The translations under genes were made by a program, and so were the position numbers. A DNA stretch of 6,104 nucleotides, from NCBI GenBank assembly GCA_017397605.1, contig JAFQII010000101.1:1-6104 (forward strand), read 5' to 3'. Below the pieces are notes generated by a model. The model did no database searches. It saw only the letters and a program-made list of their open reading frames with translations, and was not told where the DNA came from. Position 1 is the first letter of the stretch. Every line of letters begins with the position of its first letter. Source of the DNA: Clostridia bacterium (lineage in GTDB: Bacteria; Bacillota; Clostridia; Oscillospirales; CAG-382). Of the stretch, positions 1 through 5,913 are shown piece by piece.

Positions 1-1
1 C

Positions 2-1366
2 CTGTTCCTGTACGGCTGGGGATTTGTGTCCGAGATCGGACTGTATTATGAAGGCGGCGAAAAGCCCGAAAACACCACCAATCTCGCACTCGGCAAAGAC
101 GTTCTCCATGCCCAGGTCAACGGCGAAAACCCAAGCTACAACGCCGATCTGACCGACGGCATTGCTTCCGACGTGATCAGCTATGACGGCGAGTGGTTTG
201 CATACTACTACAATTTGGAGTATTCCAATGAAGTGAACACGATGATCGGTGCAAACTCCGAATACGGACTTGCAACGCCCGCGATCGATCTGGGCACCGT
301 TTGCAAGCTCGACAGTATGCGGATCAATATGTTTTTGGGCAACGACGCCGGCGTCATGGCACCGTATGTCGTGTACGCGGAGGCGTCTTCCGACGGCTTG
401 ACGTACAGCCAGGTCGGCGCGGTGGAATTTGCGTCTGCACCGATGGGTGACACCACGGTCGGCTGGGTGGAATTTGACGTCCGCGCAGGCATCGAGGCAC
501 GTTACGTGCGTTTCCATATGGCGCACAGACTCAACTGGATCTTTATCAACGAGATCGAGGTCTACGGCTGTGCTGAAGACGGCGATGTTGATCCCAATCC
601 CGGCGTTCCCGTCGAGCCCGTTCCCGAAGAGTATATTCAAAAGTTTGAGTCCATGGTCGGTGTGACCGAAAACGCCAAATACGATCTCGTGCTTGACGCG
701 GCCGCCGACGCAAACGGCAACGTCACGGTCACCTTGACGGCCGAGAACATCGACAAGGGTGTTGATTTGACCGGAGTGTTTGCCGATCTGTTCTATGATT
801 CGGACAGGCTGGCTTTGACTACGCCTGCGGAAGAGGACAGCGGCGCACTTGCGTGCATCACCAAGCTCCCCGATGACCGTTGGGAGAACACGGTACGGCC
901 GGCAGAAGAAGGCCATATCGTCGTGGAACTTTGTGTGGATGGCGTCAACGCGCCGATTACGCCCGATGCGCCTCTTGTACTCACCTTTACGTTTGCGCTC
1001 AAGGACGGTTGCAATTACGGTGCGCTCTACATTCCGTCCGATACGGTCACGGGTACTGATTGGAATTTTGTCGACTTCTGCGGCAACGGCAGTTATGCGA
1101 TCGCCGAGAAGCTCGTTCCCTCCATTCTTTACGGCGACGCAAACGGTGACGGAAAGATCAGCAGCGCAGACGTTACGCGCTTGATGCAGTACCTTGCGAA
1201 TTACGATTATGAAAACGGCACTTCCGCCGTGGAAGTCACCGCAGGCGCGGATTGCAACGGCGACGGCATGATCGACGGACGCGACTCCGTCAGATTGCTC
1301 CGTTATCTCGCAGACCGCGATCCCATGACAGGCGAGTCCTCTGTCGTTCTTGGTCCTCGGGCATAA
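2..1366 (+). CDS. Secreted dockerin protein with discoidin-like and cohesin-like domains (3' part of gene)
   Basis: The reading frame is open to the left edge, so the gene is truncated there; the GTG at 26 is an internal Val codon, not a start. Numbering from that codon: residues about 18-181 form a discoidin-like (F5/8 type C) domain, starting NLALGK and ending WIFINEIEVYG. The residues before it (WGFVSEIGLYYEGG, bases 17-58) match the end of the same domain type, so at least two copies were present in tandem. An acidic Pro-rich linker (about 183-203) leads to a cohesin-like/Ig-like beta domain (about 205-366, with FYDSDRLAL). A type I dockerin follows, with two calcium loops: D371-N373-D375-D382 and D409-N411-D413-D420. 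Dockerins anchor extracellular enzymes or adhesins to cohesins on scaffoldins, and discoidin domains usually bind glycans. Any catalytic domain would lie upstream and out of view, so the substrate is unknown. Domain calls for discoidin and dockerin are firm; the cohesin-like call is by pattern only. Confidence 0.88.
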   Translation: MFLYGWGFVSEIGLYYEGGEKPENTTNLALGKDVLHAQVNGENPSYNADLTDGIASDVISYDGEWFAYYYNLEYSNEVNTMIGANSEYGLATPAIDLGTVCKLDSMRINMFLGNDAGVMAPYVVYAEASSDGLTYSQVGAVEFASAPMGDTTVGWVEFDVRAGIEARYVRFHMAHRLNWIFINEIEVYGCAEDGDVDPNPGVPVEPVPEEYIQKFESMVGVTENAKYDLVLDAAADANGNVTVTLTAENIDKGVDLTGVFADLFYDSDRLALTTPAEEDSGALACITKLPDDRWENTVRPAEEGHIVVELCVDGVNAPITPDAPLVLTFTFALKDGCNYGALYIPSDTVTGTDWNFVDFCGNGSYAIAEKLVPSILYGDANGDGKISSADVTRLMQYLANYDYENGTSAVEVTAGADCNGDGMIDGRDSVRLLRYLADRDPMTGESSVVLGPRA

Positions 1367-1372
1367 ATCAAT

Positions 1373-1413
1373 AAAAAAGCACAACCACCGAAAGCAATTT
1401 CGGTGGTTGTTTT
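1373..1413. terminator. Bidirectional intrinsic terminator between convergent genes
   Basis: A perfect 13-bp stem (1381-1393 paired with 1398-1410) has a GCAA loop. Read on the minus strand the stem is followed by GCTTTTTTA, a good U-tract for ending the lipoprotein gene. Read on the plus strand it is followed only by TTT before GCGC, so termination of the dockerin gene should be weaker. It begins 14 bp after the dockerin stop and 7 bp after the lipoprotein stop. Confidence 0.9.
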
Positions 1414-1417
1414 GCGC

Positions 1418-2869
1418 TTATTCGATTGTAAACGGGATGTGATACGTGCGTTCTTCATGTTTGCCGTAACGCTCGCTGACGACGGTCAAAACCAACTCGT
1501 AGTCGCCGCGCGGAAGCTCGCCGAGGTCATACCGCAGTGTGTACGTTTCATTTGGCGAGAGCGCTTTTTGCGTTGCTTCAAACGTTTTTGTGTCGGTTGC
1601 TGTGCCGTCTTTTATTGTCAAAACCGAATACCGCGGAGAAACCGTCAGCGTTTCGGACAGCATTCTGTCGGTTACCATTGTTTTGAGCGAAAGCGTCAAT
1701 TCTCCGTCACGAACCTCCTGCAGTTCCGTTCCGATGCCCCATTCATCCACATCGCCCCAGAACAACGCTTCCAAAAAGCGGTCGTAGTCATCGCTGTATT
1801 CTTGAGGGATCATCGGGGCATAGCTGGAGACCAAGATCGATTTGTATTTGACCTCGACCTCGCCGCGCGTCAAGCCGTAGCGTTCGAGAATCAACAGCAA
1901 GTCCTCGCGCTTGCAACCGAGCGGCGACGATACAAAGAAAAACTGTTCGGCGCATGCATTCGGCATCACACTCCACGAAAAACTGCTCGGCGCCATTTGT
2001 CCGCAGTGCACGGTCAAGCCTTTTGACACGTCCAAACCAAACATCAACGGGTATCGCTGCACAAGTTCGTCGGAACGGTCGGGCGCATCGTGCACCTCGC
2101 GTAACATCCGCAGGATTCCGTCGGACACGGTGCAGTAGTGCCTTCCGTAGTACACGACCTTTTGCTCAAAGCCGAAATACAGCCAGTTTCCGCCGTAAGA
2201 AATACGTCCGTCAAAGAAAAACTCCCCGCGCTCGTGCAGATAATCGTCGATCCAGTCCTGCTTGGCAAGCTCGGCGATCAATCGCTCAAACGTCTTTGGC
2301 TCAAAATCCACGTAGCGCAGTTCCTGCAGCTTTACCGCTTCGCGCTCCGAAACCGCGTTGGTATAAAAGAAGGTCGTTCCGTCGCGGTAGGGAATGCGCT
2401 CCGCATCGCTGTAGCGCCGCCGCAGAAGCAAAACGGCTTTTTGGTAGTCGCTGTCGGACGCGCGGTAATGCGTCGTCTGTTTGTCTTGTGAGGTTGTCGA
2501 GTATTGCGTGACGACCGCGTACGCAAACGCGTCGCCGTTCTTTTTGGCAAAAACCTTGATTTCTTTGGAAAAGCCTTCCGTCCAGAACGTGACCGAGCCC
2601 GTCTCGTCAAGCTCCGATGCGGGTGCGTCGACGGGTTGCCAGTCGGTTTCCGAGAGGTATTGCTCCAGCATCGAACCGTTGACGCCAAAGCTTTCGGAGC
2701 CACCGTCTTCGGGCTTGTAAACAGCGTGGAACATGTCGTGCCGTTCGATCTGTATGGGCTTGTCGGAGGGAGTGGACGGGGGATCGGTCGTTGCATGACA
2801 GCCGACAAGCAAAAGGCTACACAACAGAAGTAAAAGCTTACGTATGTATTTTTTGATAACAATTCCCAC
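1418..2869 (-). CDS. Large lipoprotein of unknown function with C-terminal Ig-like region
   Basis: The N-terminus is a lipoprotein signal: basic residues (KKYIRK), a Leu-rich core, then the lipobox LLVGC with Cys24 (numbered from the GTG), followed by a Pro/Ser/Thr-rich spacer. The mature protein should be lipid-anchored on the outer face of the membrane. The middle (about 45-375) is rich in aromatic and charged residues, and I recognise no family in it. The last 100 residues (about 381-483) look like a beta-sandwich: short strands, an LPRGDYEL turn, and a strand-like end. This resembles the Ig-like or BsuPI-type domains often found at the ends of Firmicutes lipoproteins, but only by pattern. 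The start is uncertain. GTG at 2869 lies inside the AAAGGTGGG ribosome site, whereas ATC at 2857 sits 7 nt after it and would give the textbook beginning KKYIRKLLLLL. The gene lies downstream of the M56 peptidase on the same strand, so it may be an accessory or output of that system. It may also have its own weak promoter. Confidence 0.85.
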   Translation of the reverse strand: MGIVIKKYIRKLLLLLCSLLLVGCHATTDPPSTPSDKPIQIERHDMFHAVYKPEDGGSESFGVNGSMLEQYLSETDWQPVDAPASELDETGSVTFWTEGFSKEIKVFAKKNGDAFAYAVVTQYSTTSQDKQTTHYRASDSDYQKAVLLLRRRYSDAERIPYRDGTTFFYTNAVSEREAVKLQELRYVDFEPKTFERLIAELAKQDWIDDYLHERGEFFFDGRISYGGNWLYFGFEQKVVYYGRHYCTVSDGILRMLREVHDAPDRSDELVQRYPLMFGLDVSKGLTVHCGQMAPSSFSWSVMPNACAEQFFFVSSPLGCKREDLLLILERYGLTRGEVEVKYKSILVSSYAPMIPQEYSDDYDRFLEALFWGDVDEWGIGTELQEVRDGELTLSLKTMVTDRMLSETLTVSPRYSVLTIKDGTATDTKTFEATQKALSPNETYTLRYDLGELPRGDYELVLTVVSERYGKHEERTYHIPFTIE

Positions 2870-2873
2870 CTTT
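2865..2873 (-). promoter_or_regulatory. Ribosome binding site that questions the lipoprotein start
   Basis: The minus strand reads AAAGGTGGG. The GTG that opens the frame (2869-2867) is part of this motif, so it can hardly be the initiation codon served by it. The codon at optimal distance (7 nt) is ATC at 2857-2855. Confidence 0.65.
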
Positions 2874-2889
2874 CTTGATCGTTGTATTC

Positions 2890-2918
2890 AGTTTAGCATA
2901 ACGGAATCCCAATTACAA
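2890..2918 (-). promoter_or_regulatory. Possible weak promoter of the lipoprotein gene
   Basis: On the minus strand TTGTAA (2918-2913) is followed after exactly 17 nt by TAAACT (2895-2890); each box matches the sigma-70 consensus at 4 of 6 positions. The start site would fall near 2883, leaving a leader of about 25 nt to the ATC codon. There is no BlaI-type operator here. This is a pattern match only; the gene could instead be read from the blaI promoter. Confidence 0.3.
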
Positions 2919-2935
2919 GTAACCGTGATCAGAAT

Positions 2936-3041
2936 TTACATTTCGGACACACACATTCCGGTGTTGACGGTGCTGTCGGCGGATGATGCCGCTTCGTTAT
3001 GATCGGGGAGTACCGTTTGCAAAATGTTTTTGATGTCAATC
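2936..3041 (-). other. Coding-like tail just past the M56 peptidase stop, one base out of frame
   Basis: After the TAG of the peptidase gene, the minus-strand frame shifted by one base runs from ATT GAC ATC (from 3041) to TAA at 2938-2936, without a stop for 34 codons. By hand count, GC at codon positions 1/2/3 is about 47/38/62 percent, the periodicity expected of a real gene at this GC content. There is no start codon with a ribosome site, so it is not an independent gene. Removing one base from the GGG at 3047-3045 would join it to the peptidase frame. Best reading: the former C-terminus of the peptidase, cut off by a frameshift or an assembly error; a chance open stretch is not excluded. 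Confidence 0.4.
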
Positions 3042-4886
3042 CTACCCTATGATAAATATGCTGTTTATTCTCTCGGCGTAGTTTTCTTGGCTGCAGTATT
3101 GGTGAAAATTTGCATGATATACAGCAATCTCCGCGAGTTGCTCCTCGGACAGCAAGCCGTTTTCGTATGCATCCGGCAGGAATATCAGCTCGCCGTTATG
3201 AAAGACCTCTATGCTGAATTGTCTGCCGTGATAAAAAACATAGCCGCCAGCCCCGATGATCCGCTCCTCGTCAAACATCGGATCATAGTCCGACGTGAAT
3301 ATTACGACACAATCGCCGTAAGTCCCGTAATACCGTACGCATTTACCCTGATCTCCGTTAAACCATTTGGGCTCACGCGTAATCGAGAATTTTTCCTGCA
3401 AAGCCGAGTTGATCTCATTTACGACAGCTTCGGAGGGCGGCTCTAAAAGCACGAAGGATTCTTGTTGCGCAGGCGGGATTGCATGCTGATTTTGATTCAC
3501 GTAAAATTGGGATTTTTGGTGGATGCTCACTATTTGTGCAATCTGCTCTTCGGTCAGCAATCCTTCCTCGTAAGCATCTGCCAAGTCGATGAGTTGATTG
3601 TCATAAAAAACTGCTAATGTAAAACTTGTAGGCATGGAAAACGCATGCCCTGCAACGGTAACTTTGCTGAAGATCGGCAGCTGCGTCGCTTCAAACAGCA
3701 CAACACATTCTCCGTACGTGCCGTAGCATCTTACACTACCGGTAAACATCGTACCGTTCCACCATTGAAACGATCCGTATTTGGATTTCCAAGCGCGTTC
3801 TATTTTGAGACGGGTTTCGTTCGATAATTGCGCCTGCGCTTTCAGCGGGTCAAAAACATCTTCCTCTGACGGTTGGCTTGCTTCATTTTCAGATATTTCG
3901 TCCGACGGCGTTTCGGATTGCGTTTGTGATTCTTCCGTTCCTTCTGCCTCGGTGATCGGATCGGTCAAAAAGCAGACGGCGATGACAATGCTTGCGATCA
4001 CGGCGAGTGCGATCAGCCAAACGGCGGGCTTTTTGTAGTGCAGTACCGATTTGACGCGCTTGACTACGCTCACTTCGCCAAAGGCGAGAGGACACGCCGC
4101 GACCGTGTTGCGCTTGATGCTGCAGTTGATCAGCGCATTGGCGTAAGGCTTTTTGATCTCCGAACCATGCGTGGCAAGCACTTTTTCGTCGCATGCCGTC
4201 TCGATGTCTCTGCACAGCAGAACGTACGCAAGCCAAAGCACGGGGTTGAACCAGTACACCGTCAACAGCAAAAAGCCGAGTGGTTTCCAAAGATAGTCGC
4301 GCCGTTTGATGTGTGCGCGTTCGTGCGCGAGGACGTACGGAATGTCCGATTGGTTGATTGCCGACGGCAGATAAATGCGCGGTTTGACGATGCCGAGCAG
4401 AAACGGTGTGTCGATGTGATCACAAAGATACACATTTTGCTCCAAAGGAGACGCTTCCCGTACCTTGAGATGCAGACGCAGATAGCTGAATGCGGTATAC
4501 GCAAGCATTGCCGCCATGCCGACCAGCCAAACGGTGCAGGCAATGCTTGTCACGACCTGCATGGGGTTGACGCTGTCACTCGGCGTGGGGGCAAGCGTCT
4601 CGGACAGAATGGGATTGACGATCGTATTGATGTGAGGGAGCCCCGTGTGGATCGTCGGCGTCTCGGCATACATGATATCCGTCGGCACGGTCTCGCGGCT
4701 CGGAATCAGACTGAGCACGCTTTCGACCGAAACGGGGAACAGCAGACGCACCCCGACCAACGCCCAAAGCACCACTGTCAATGATTTGGGCGCTTTTTTG
4801 AACAATACGCGAAACAGCATGACCGCAATCGCCAGCCACCCCGCCGTAATGCTCATATTGAACAGATGAAGAAACATGTCTTTCAT
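3042..4886 (-). CDS. M56-family (BlaR1/MecR1-like) membrane zinc peptidase and sensor
   Basis: This is an integral-membrane metallopeptidase that, by analogy with BlaR1, turns an external signal into inactivation of the BlaI-type repressor encoded just upstream. Numbering from the ATG at 4886 (614 aa): hydrophobic segments lie at about 9-29, 35-61, 111-136, 202-224 and 289-308. The zinc site is H188-E189-R-A-H192, with E229 in DIETACDE as the likely third ligand. PLAFGE...VLHYKKP before the last membrane segment is typical of the family. After a Glu/Ser-rich stalk (about 311-345) the outside part holds two tandem copies of one domain (about 351-458 and 484-594). It does not hold the serine beta-lactamase-like sensor of classical BlaR1. 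The start was chosen because GAGGAG lies 8 nt before the ATG at 4886 but only 2 nt before the in-frame ATG at 4892; the latter would overlap the blaI stop as ATGA. The gene is coupled to blaI either way. The C-terminus may be shortened by a frameshift. Confidence 0.92.
   Translation of the reverse strand: MKDMFLHLFNMSITAGWLAIAVMLFRVLFKKAPKSLTVVLWALVGVRLLFPVSVESVLSLIPSRETVPTDIMYAETPTIHTGLPHINTIVNPILSETLAPTPSDSVNPMQVVTSIACTVWLVGMAAMLAYTAFSYLRLHLKVREASPLEQNVYLCDHIDTPFLLGIVKPRIYLPSAINQSDIPYVLAHERAHIKRRDYLWKPLGFLLLTVYWFNPVLWLAYVLLCRDIETACDEKVLATHGSEIKKPYANALINCSIKRNTVAACPLAFGEVSVVKRVKSVLHYKKPAVWLIALAVIASIVIAVCFLTDPITEAEGTEESQTQSETPSDEISENEASQPSEEDVFDPLKAQAQLSNETRLKIERAWKSKYGSFQWWNGTMFTGSVRCYGTYGECVVLFEATQLPIFSKVTVAGHAFSMPTSFTLAVFYDNQLIDLADAYEEGLLTEEQIAQIVSIHQKSQFYVNQNQHAIPPAQQESFVLLEPPSEAVVNEINSALQEKFSITREPKWFNGDQGKCVRYYGTYGDCVVIFTSDYDPMFDEERIIGAGGYVFYHGRQFSIEVFHNGELIFLPDAYENGLLSEEQLAEIAVYHANFHQYCSQENYAERINSIFIIG
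3105..3836 (-). repeat. Tandem duplicated extracellular sensor domain of the M56 peptidase
   Basis: Copy 1 is at 3513-3836 and copy 2 at 3105-3437. They align over their whole length, best at GSVRCYGTYGECVVLF versus GKCVRYYGTYGDCVVIF, and at DLADAYEEGLLTEEQIAQI versus FLPDAYENGLLSEEQLAEI. A spacer of about 25 residues, rich in Gln and Asn at its start and ending in a Pro/Glu-rich stretch, separates them. From memory, similar YGTYxGxVV...DAYExGLLxEED modules occur in unrelated Firmicutes surface proteins, without a function I can name. Divergence at the DNA level indicates an old duplication. Confidence 0.85.
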
Positions 4887-4888
4887 GG

Positions 4889-5251
4889 TCATTGCTCCTC
4901 AAATTCCGCAACCAAGCGGCGCAGCTCCGCGACCTCGTCCGGTGTCAGCGACTTGCGAGCCGTAAAAGCGGCGAGAAACGCAGGCAAAGAGCCGTCAAAG
5001 GTCTCCTCGACAAACTTTTCGCTCTGCACGGCGTAGAAATCGCGCTTGGAGATCAGCGAAATCACCGTTCCGCGGTCGTTTTGGAACAACCCCTTGTCGC
5101 AAAGCCGTTTGAGCACAGTGTAGGTGGTGGATTTTTTCCAGTTCATCAGCTCCTCGGCGCGCTTGGCAAGCGCGGCGGAAGAGATCGGCTCGTTTTGCCA
5201 GATCAAATCGGCAAATCGGGTTTCGAGCGTACCCATTTTGCATTCGCTCAT
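4889..5251 (-). CDS. BlaI/MecI-family transcriptional repressor
   Basis: A 120-residue winged-helix repressor of the penicillinase-repressor family, which normally binds as a dimer to TACA/TGTA palindromes. The recognition-helix region is KKSTTYTVLKRLCDKG (39-54), followed by the wing with NDRGTVISLISKRD (58-71). The C-terminal half, FVEETFDGSLPAFLAAF and SLTPDEVAELRRLV, matches the dimerisation helices of MecI. Aligned to the Staphylococcus cleavage point (Asn-Phe), the scissile bond would be Ala95-Phe96. The ATG at 5251 is 7 nt after a perfect AAGGAGG (5265-5259); the TTG at 5254 is less likely. It is the first gene of its operon, and its stop is within a few bases of the M56 peptidase start, the usual arrangement of this two-gene module. 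Two operators in its own promoter predict autoregulation. I leave out the symbol blaI because beta-lactam control is not shown here. Confidence 0.93.
   Translation of the reverse strand: MSECKMGTLETRFADLIWQNEPISSAALAKRAEELMNWKKSTTYTVLKRLCDKGLFQNDRGTVISLISKRDFYAVQSEKFVEETFDGSLPAFLAAFTARKSLTPDEVAELRRLVAEFEEQ
4895..4900 (-). promoter_or_regulatory. Ribosome binding site that decides the M56 peptidase start
   Basis: GAGGAG on the minus strand, inside the last codons of the repressor gene. It is 8 nt from the ATG at 4886 and only 2 nt from the ATG at 4892, which favours the inner start. Confidence 0.75.
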
Positions 5252-5271
5252 CAATATTCCTCCTTTTTGGT

Positions 5272-5286
5272 TCTACATCGTGTAGA
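5272..5286. promoter_or_regulatory. BlaI-type operator 1 (over the transcription start)
   Basis: Perfect 15-bp inverted repeat TCTACA-TCG-TGTAGA, with the TACA/TGTA core known for BlaI/MecI operators. It begins just downstream of the -10 box, covering about +1 to +15. It shares the frame TTCTACANNNTGTAGACC with operator 2; their centres are 25 bp apart. Confidence 0.85.
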
Positions 5287-5294
5287 CCAAATAC

Positions 5295-5323
5295 ATTCTA
5301 CAACATGTAGACCGCTTTGTCAA
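5295..5323 (-). promoter_or_regulatory. Promoter of the repressor-peptidase operon
   Basis: On the minus strand a perfect TTGACA (5323-5318) is followed by 17 nt and TAGAAT (5300-5295). An A7 tract (minus-strand A's at 5333-5327) just upstream of the -35 box could act as an UP element. The start site should be near 5288, with the ribosome site of the repressor gene about 25 nt further on. A strong basal promoter covered by two operators fits tight but inducible autoregulation. Confidence 0.88.
5297..5311. promoter_or_regulatory. BlaI-type operator 2 (between -35 and -10)
   Basis: Perfect 15-bp inverted repeat TCTACA-ACA-TGTAGA. It overlaps the -10 box (5295-5300) and fills most of the 17-bp spacer, so a bound repressor would exclude RNA polymerase. 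Confidence 0.87.
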
Positions 5324-5326
5324 GCG

Positions 5327-5367
5327 TTTTTTTGCAAAAAAATCACACCCGAGAAGATCGGGTGTGA
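5327..5367 (-). terminator. Intrinsic terminator of the ferritin gene
   Basis: Perfect 10-bp stem (5343-5352 with 5358-5367) and a five-base loop, followed on the minus strand by seven T's. It starts 14 bp after the ferritin stop codon. The T-tract is half of a 16-bp palindrome, TTTTTTTGCAAAAAAA (5327-5342), whose other half abuts the next promoter. Confidence 0.92.
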
Positions 5368-5381
5368 CGGAAACATGTTTT

Positions 5382-5894
5382 TTACAATACCAGCGACGGT
5401 GCGGAATAGACGCGTGCGCCGAGCTCGTTGTTGAGCATATACAGGCTTCTCGGATCGGAGCCGAACAGCTCCATCTTGGTGATCAGGTCGTTTGCGTTGG
5501 TTTCTTCTTCGCCTCGCTCCTTGACGAACCAGTCCAAGAACTGCATCGTGCGGAAATCCTTGACGTCATACGCCGCCGCATAGATATCGTTGATCAGCGA
5601 GGTGACGTATTCCTCATGCTCCAAGCCTGCTTTGAGCACGTCCATGTGGCAGGTAAACTCCTTGTCGGGCTTTGCGATCGCGTCGAGGGTGACGATCTGG
5701 TTTTCGTTCTGCAGGTAGGTGTAGAACAGCATTGCGTGGTCGCGCTCTTCCTGCGCCTGGATCATATACCAGTTGGCAAAGCCGTCCAGACCGACCTTTT
5801 TGAAATAGTTGGAAAAATCGAGGTACAGATAAGCGGAGTAGAACTCCTTGTTGATCTGCTGATTGAGCAGTGCGTGTACTTTTTCGTTCATCAT
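5382..5894 (-). CDS. ftnA: Ferritin (non-haem, FtnA-like)
   Basis: A 170-residue bacterial ferritin that should form a 24-subunit shell, oxidise Fe(II) and store the ferric mineral in the cytoplasm. Ferroxidase-site residues are visible in the expected order: Glu in NKEFYSAYLY, the EERDH pair (Glu and His), Glu in LEHEEYVTSL, and Glu residues in WFVKERGEEE. The position that is Gln127 in E. coli FtnA appears to be Glu here. There is no haem-ligand Met of the bacterioferritin type at the usual place, so it is a ferritin rather than Bfr. The start was chosen at MMNEKVHALL: the ATG at 5894 lies 9 nt after AAAAGGAG, while the ATG at 5900 is only 3 nt away. A longer frame reaching 6020 merely runs out of frame through the upstream rubredoxin gene. 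The gene follows the rubredoxin fusion by 19 bp and ends at its own terminator, so the two are probably co-transcribed for oxygen and iron stress. Confidence 0.95.
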   Translation of the reverse strand: MMNEKVHALLNQQINKEFYSAYLYLDFSNYFKKVGLDGFANWYMIQAQEERDHAMLFYTYLQNENQIVTLDAIAKPDKEFTCHMDVLKAGLEHEEYVTSLINDIYAAAYDVKDFRTMQFLDWFVKERGEEETNANDLITKMELFGSDPRSLYMLNNELGARVYSAPSLVL

Positions 5895-5903
5895 TGTCAT
5901 AAT

Positions 5904-5911
5904 CTCCTTTT
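5904..5911 (-). promoter_or_regulatory. Ribosome binding site that decides the ferritin start
   Basis: AAAAGGAG on the minus strand, in the 19-bp gap after the rubredoxin-gene stop. Its distances to the three clustered ATG codons are 3 nt (5900), 9 nt (5894) and 12 nt (5891); 5894 is the best fit. Confidence 0.7.
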
Positions 5912-5913
5912 GT

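Noticed and set aside
1403..2026. Long plus-strand open frame opposite the lipoprotein
   Set aside because: It begins inside the terminator hairpin, has no ribosome site or domain, and has the Arg/Gln/Phe-rich composition of an antisense shadow.
2332..2862. Minus-strand frame opening with TTG at 2862, overlapping the lipoprotein
   Set aside because: Its translation is a Thr/Arg/Pro-rich shadow of the lipoprotein frame, and its TTG is only 2 nt from the ribosome site. The lipoprotein frame has a lipobox and continues for over 480 codons.
2913..2922. TTACAAGTAA as a third BlaI-type operator upstream of the lipoprotein
   Set aside because: It lacks the three-base spacer and the TGTAG half-site of the two clear operators; a short AT-rich near-palindrome is expected by chance.
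2938..3010. Possible terminator after the M56 peptidase
   Set aside because: Only short stems are present (GCGG/CCGC and CGGA/TCCG, four pairs each) and none is followed by a T-run on the minus strand. Read-through into the lipoprotein gene is therefore possible.
3010..3039. TTGACA at 3039-3034 as a promoter for the lipoprotein gene
   Set aside because: No acceptable -10 box is found 16-18 nt downstream on the minus strand (AACGGT or ACGGTA).
4038..4784. Plus-strand open frame of 248 codons opposite the M56 peptidase
   Set aside because: Its His/Arg/Asp-rich composition is typical of the antisense of a GC-biased gene; the minus strand carries clear HExxH, ExxxD and membrane segments.
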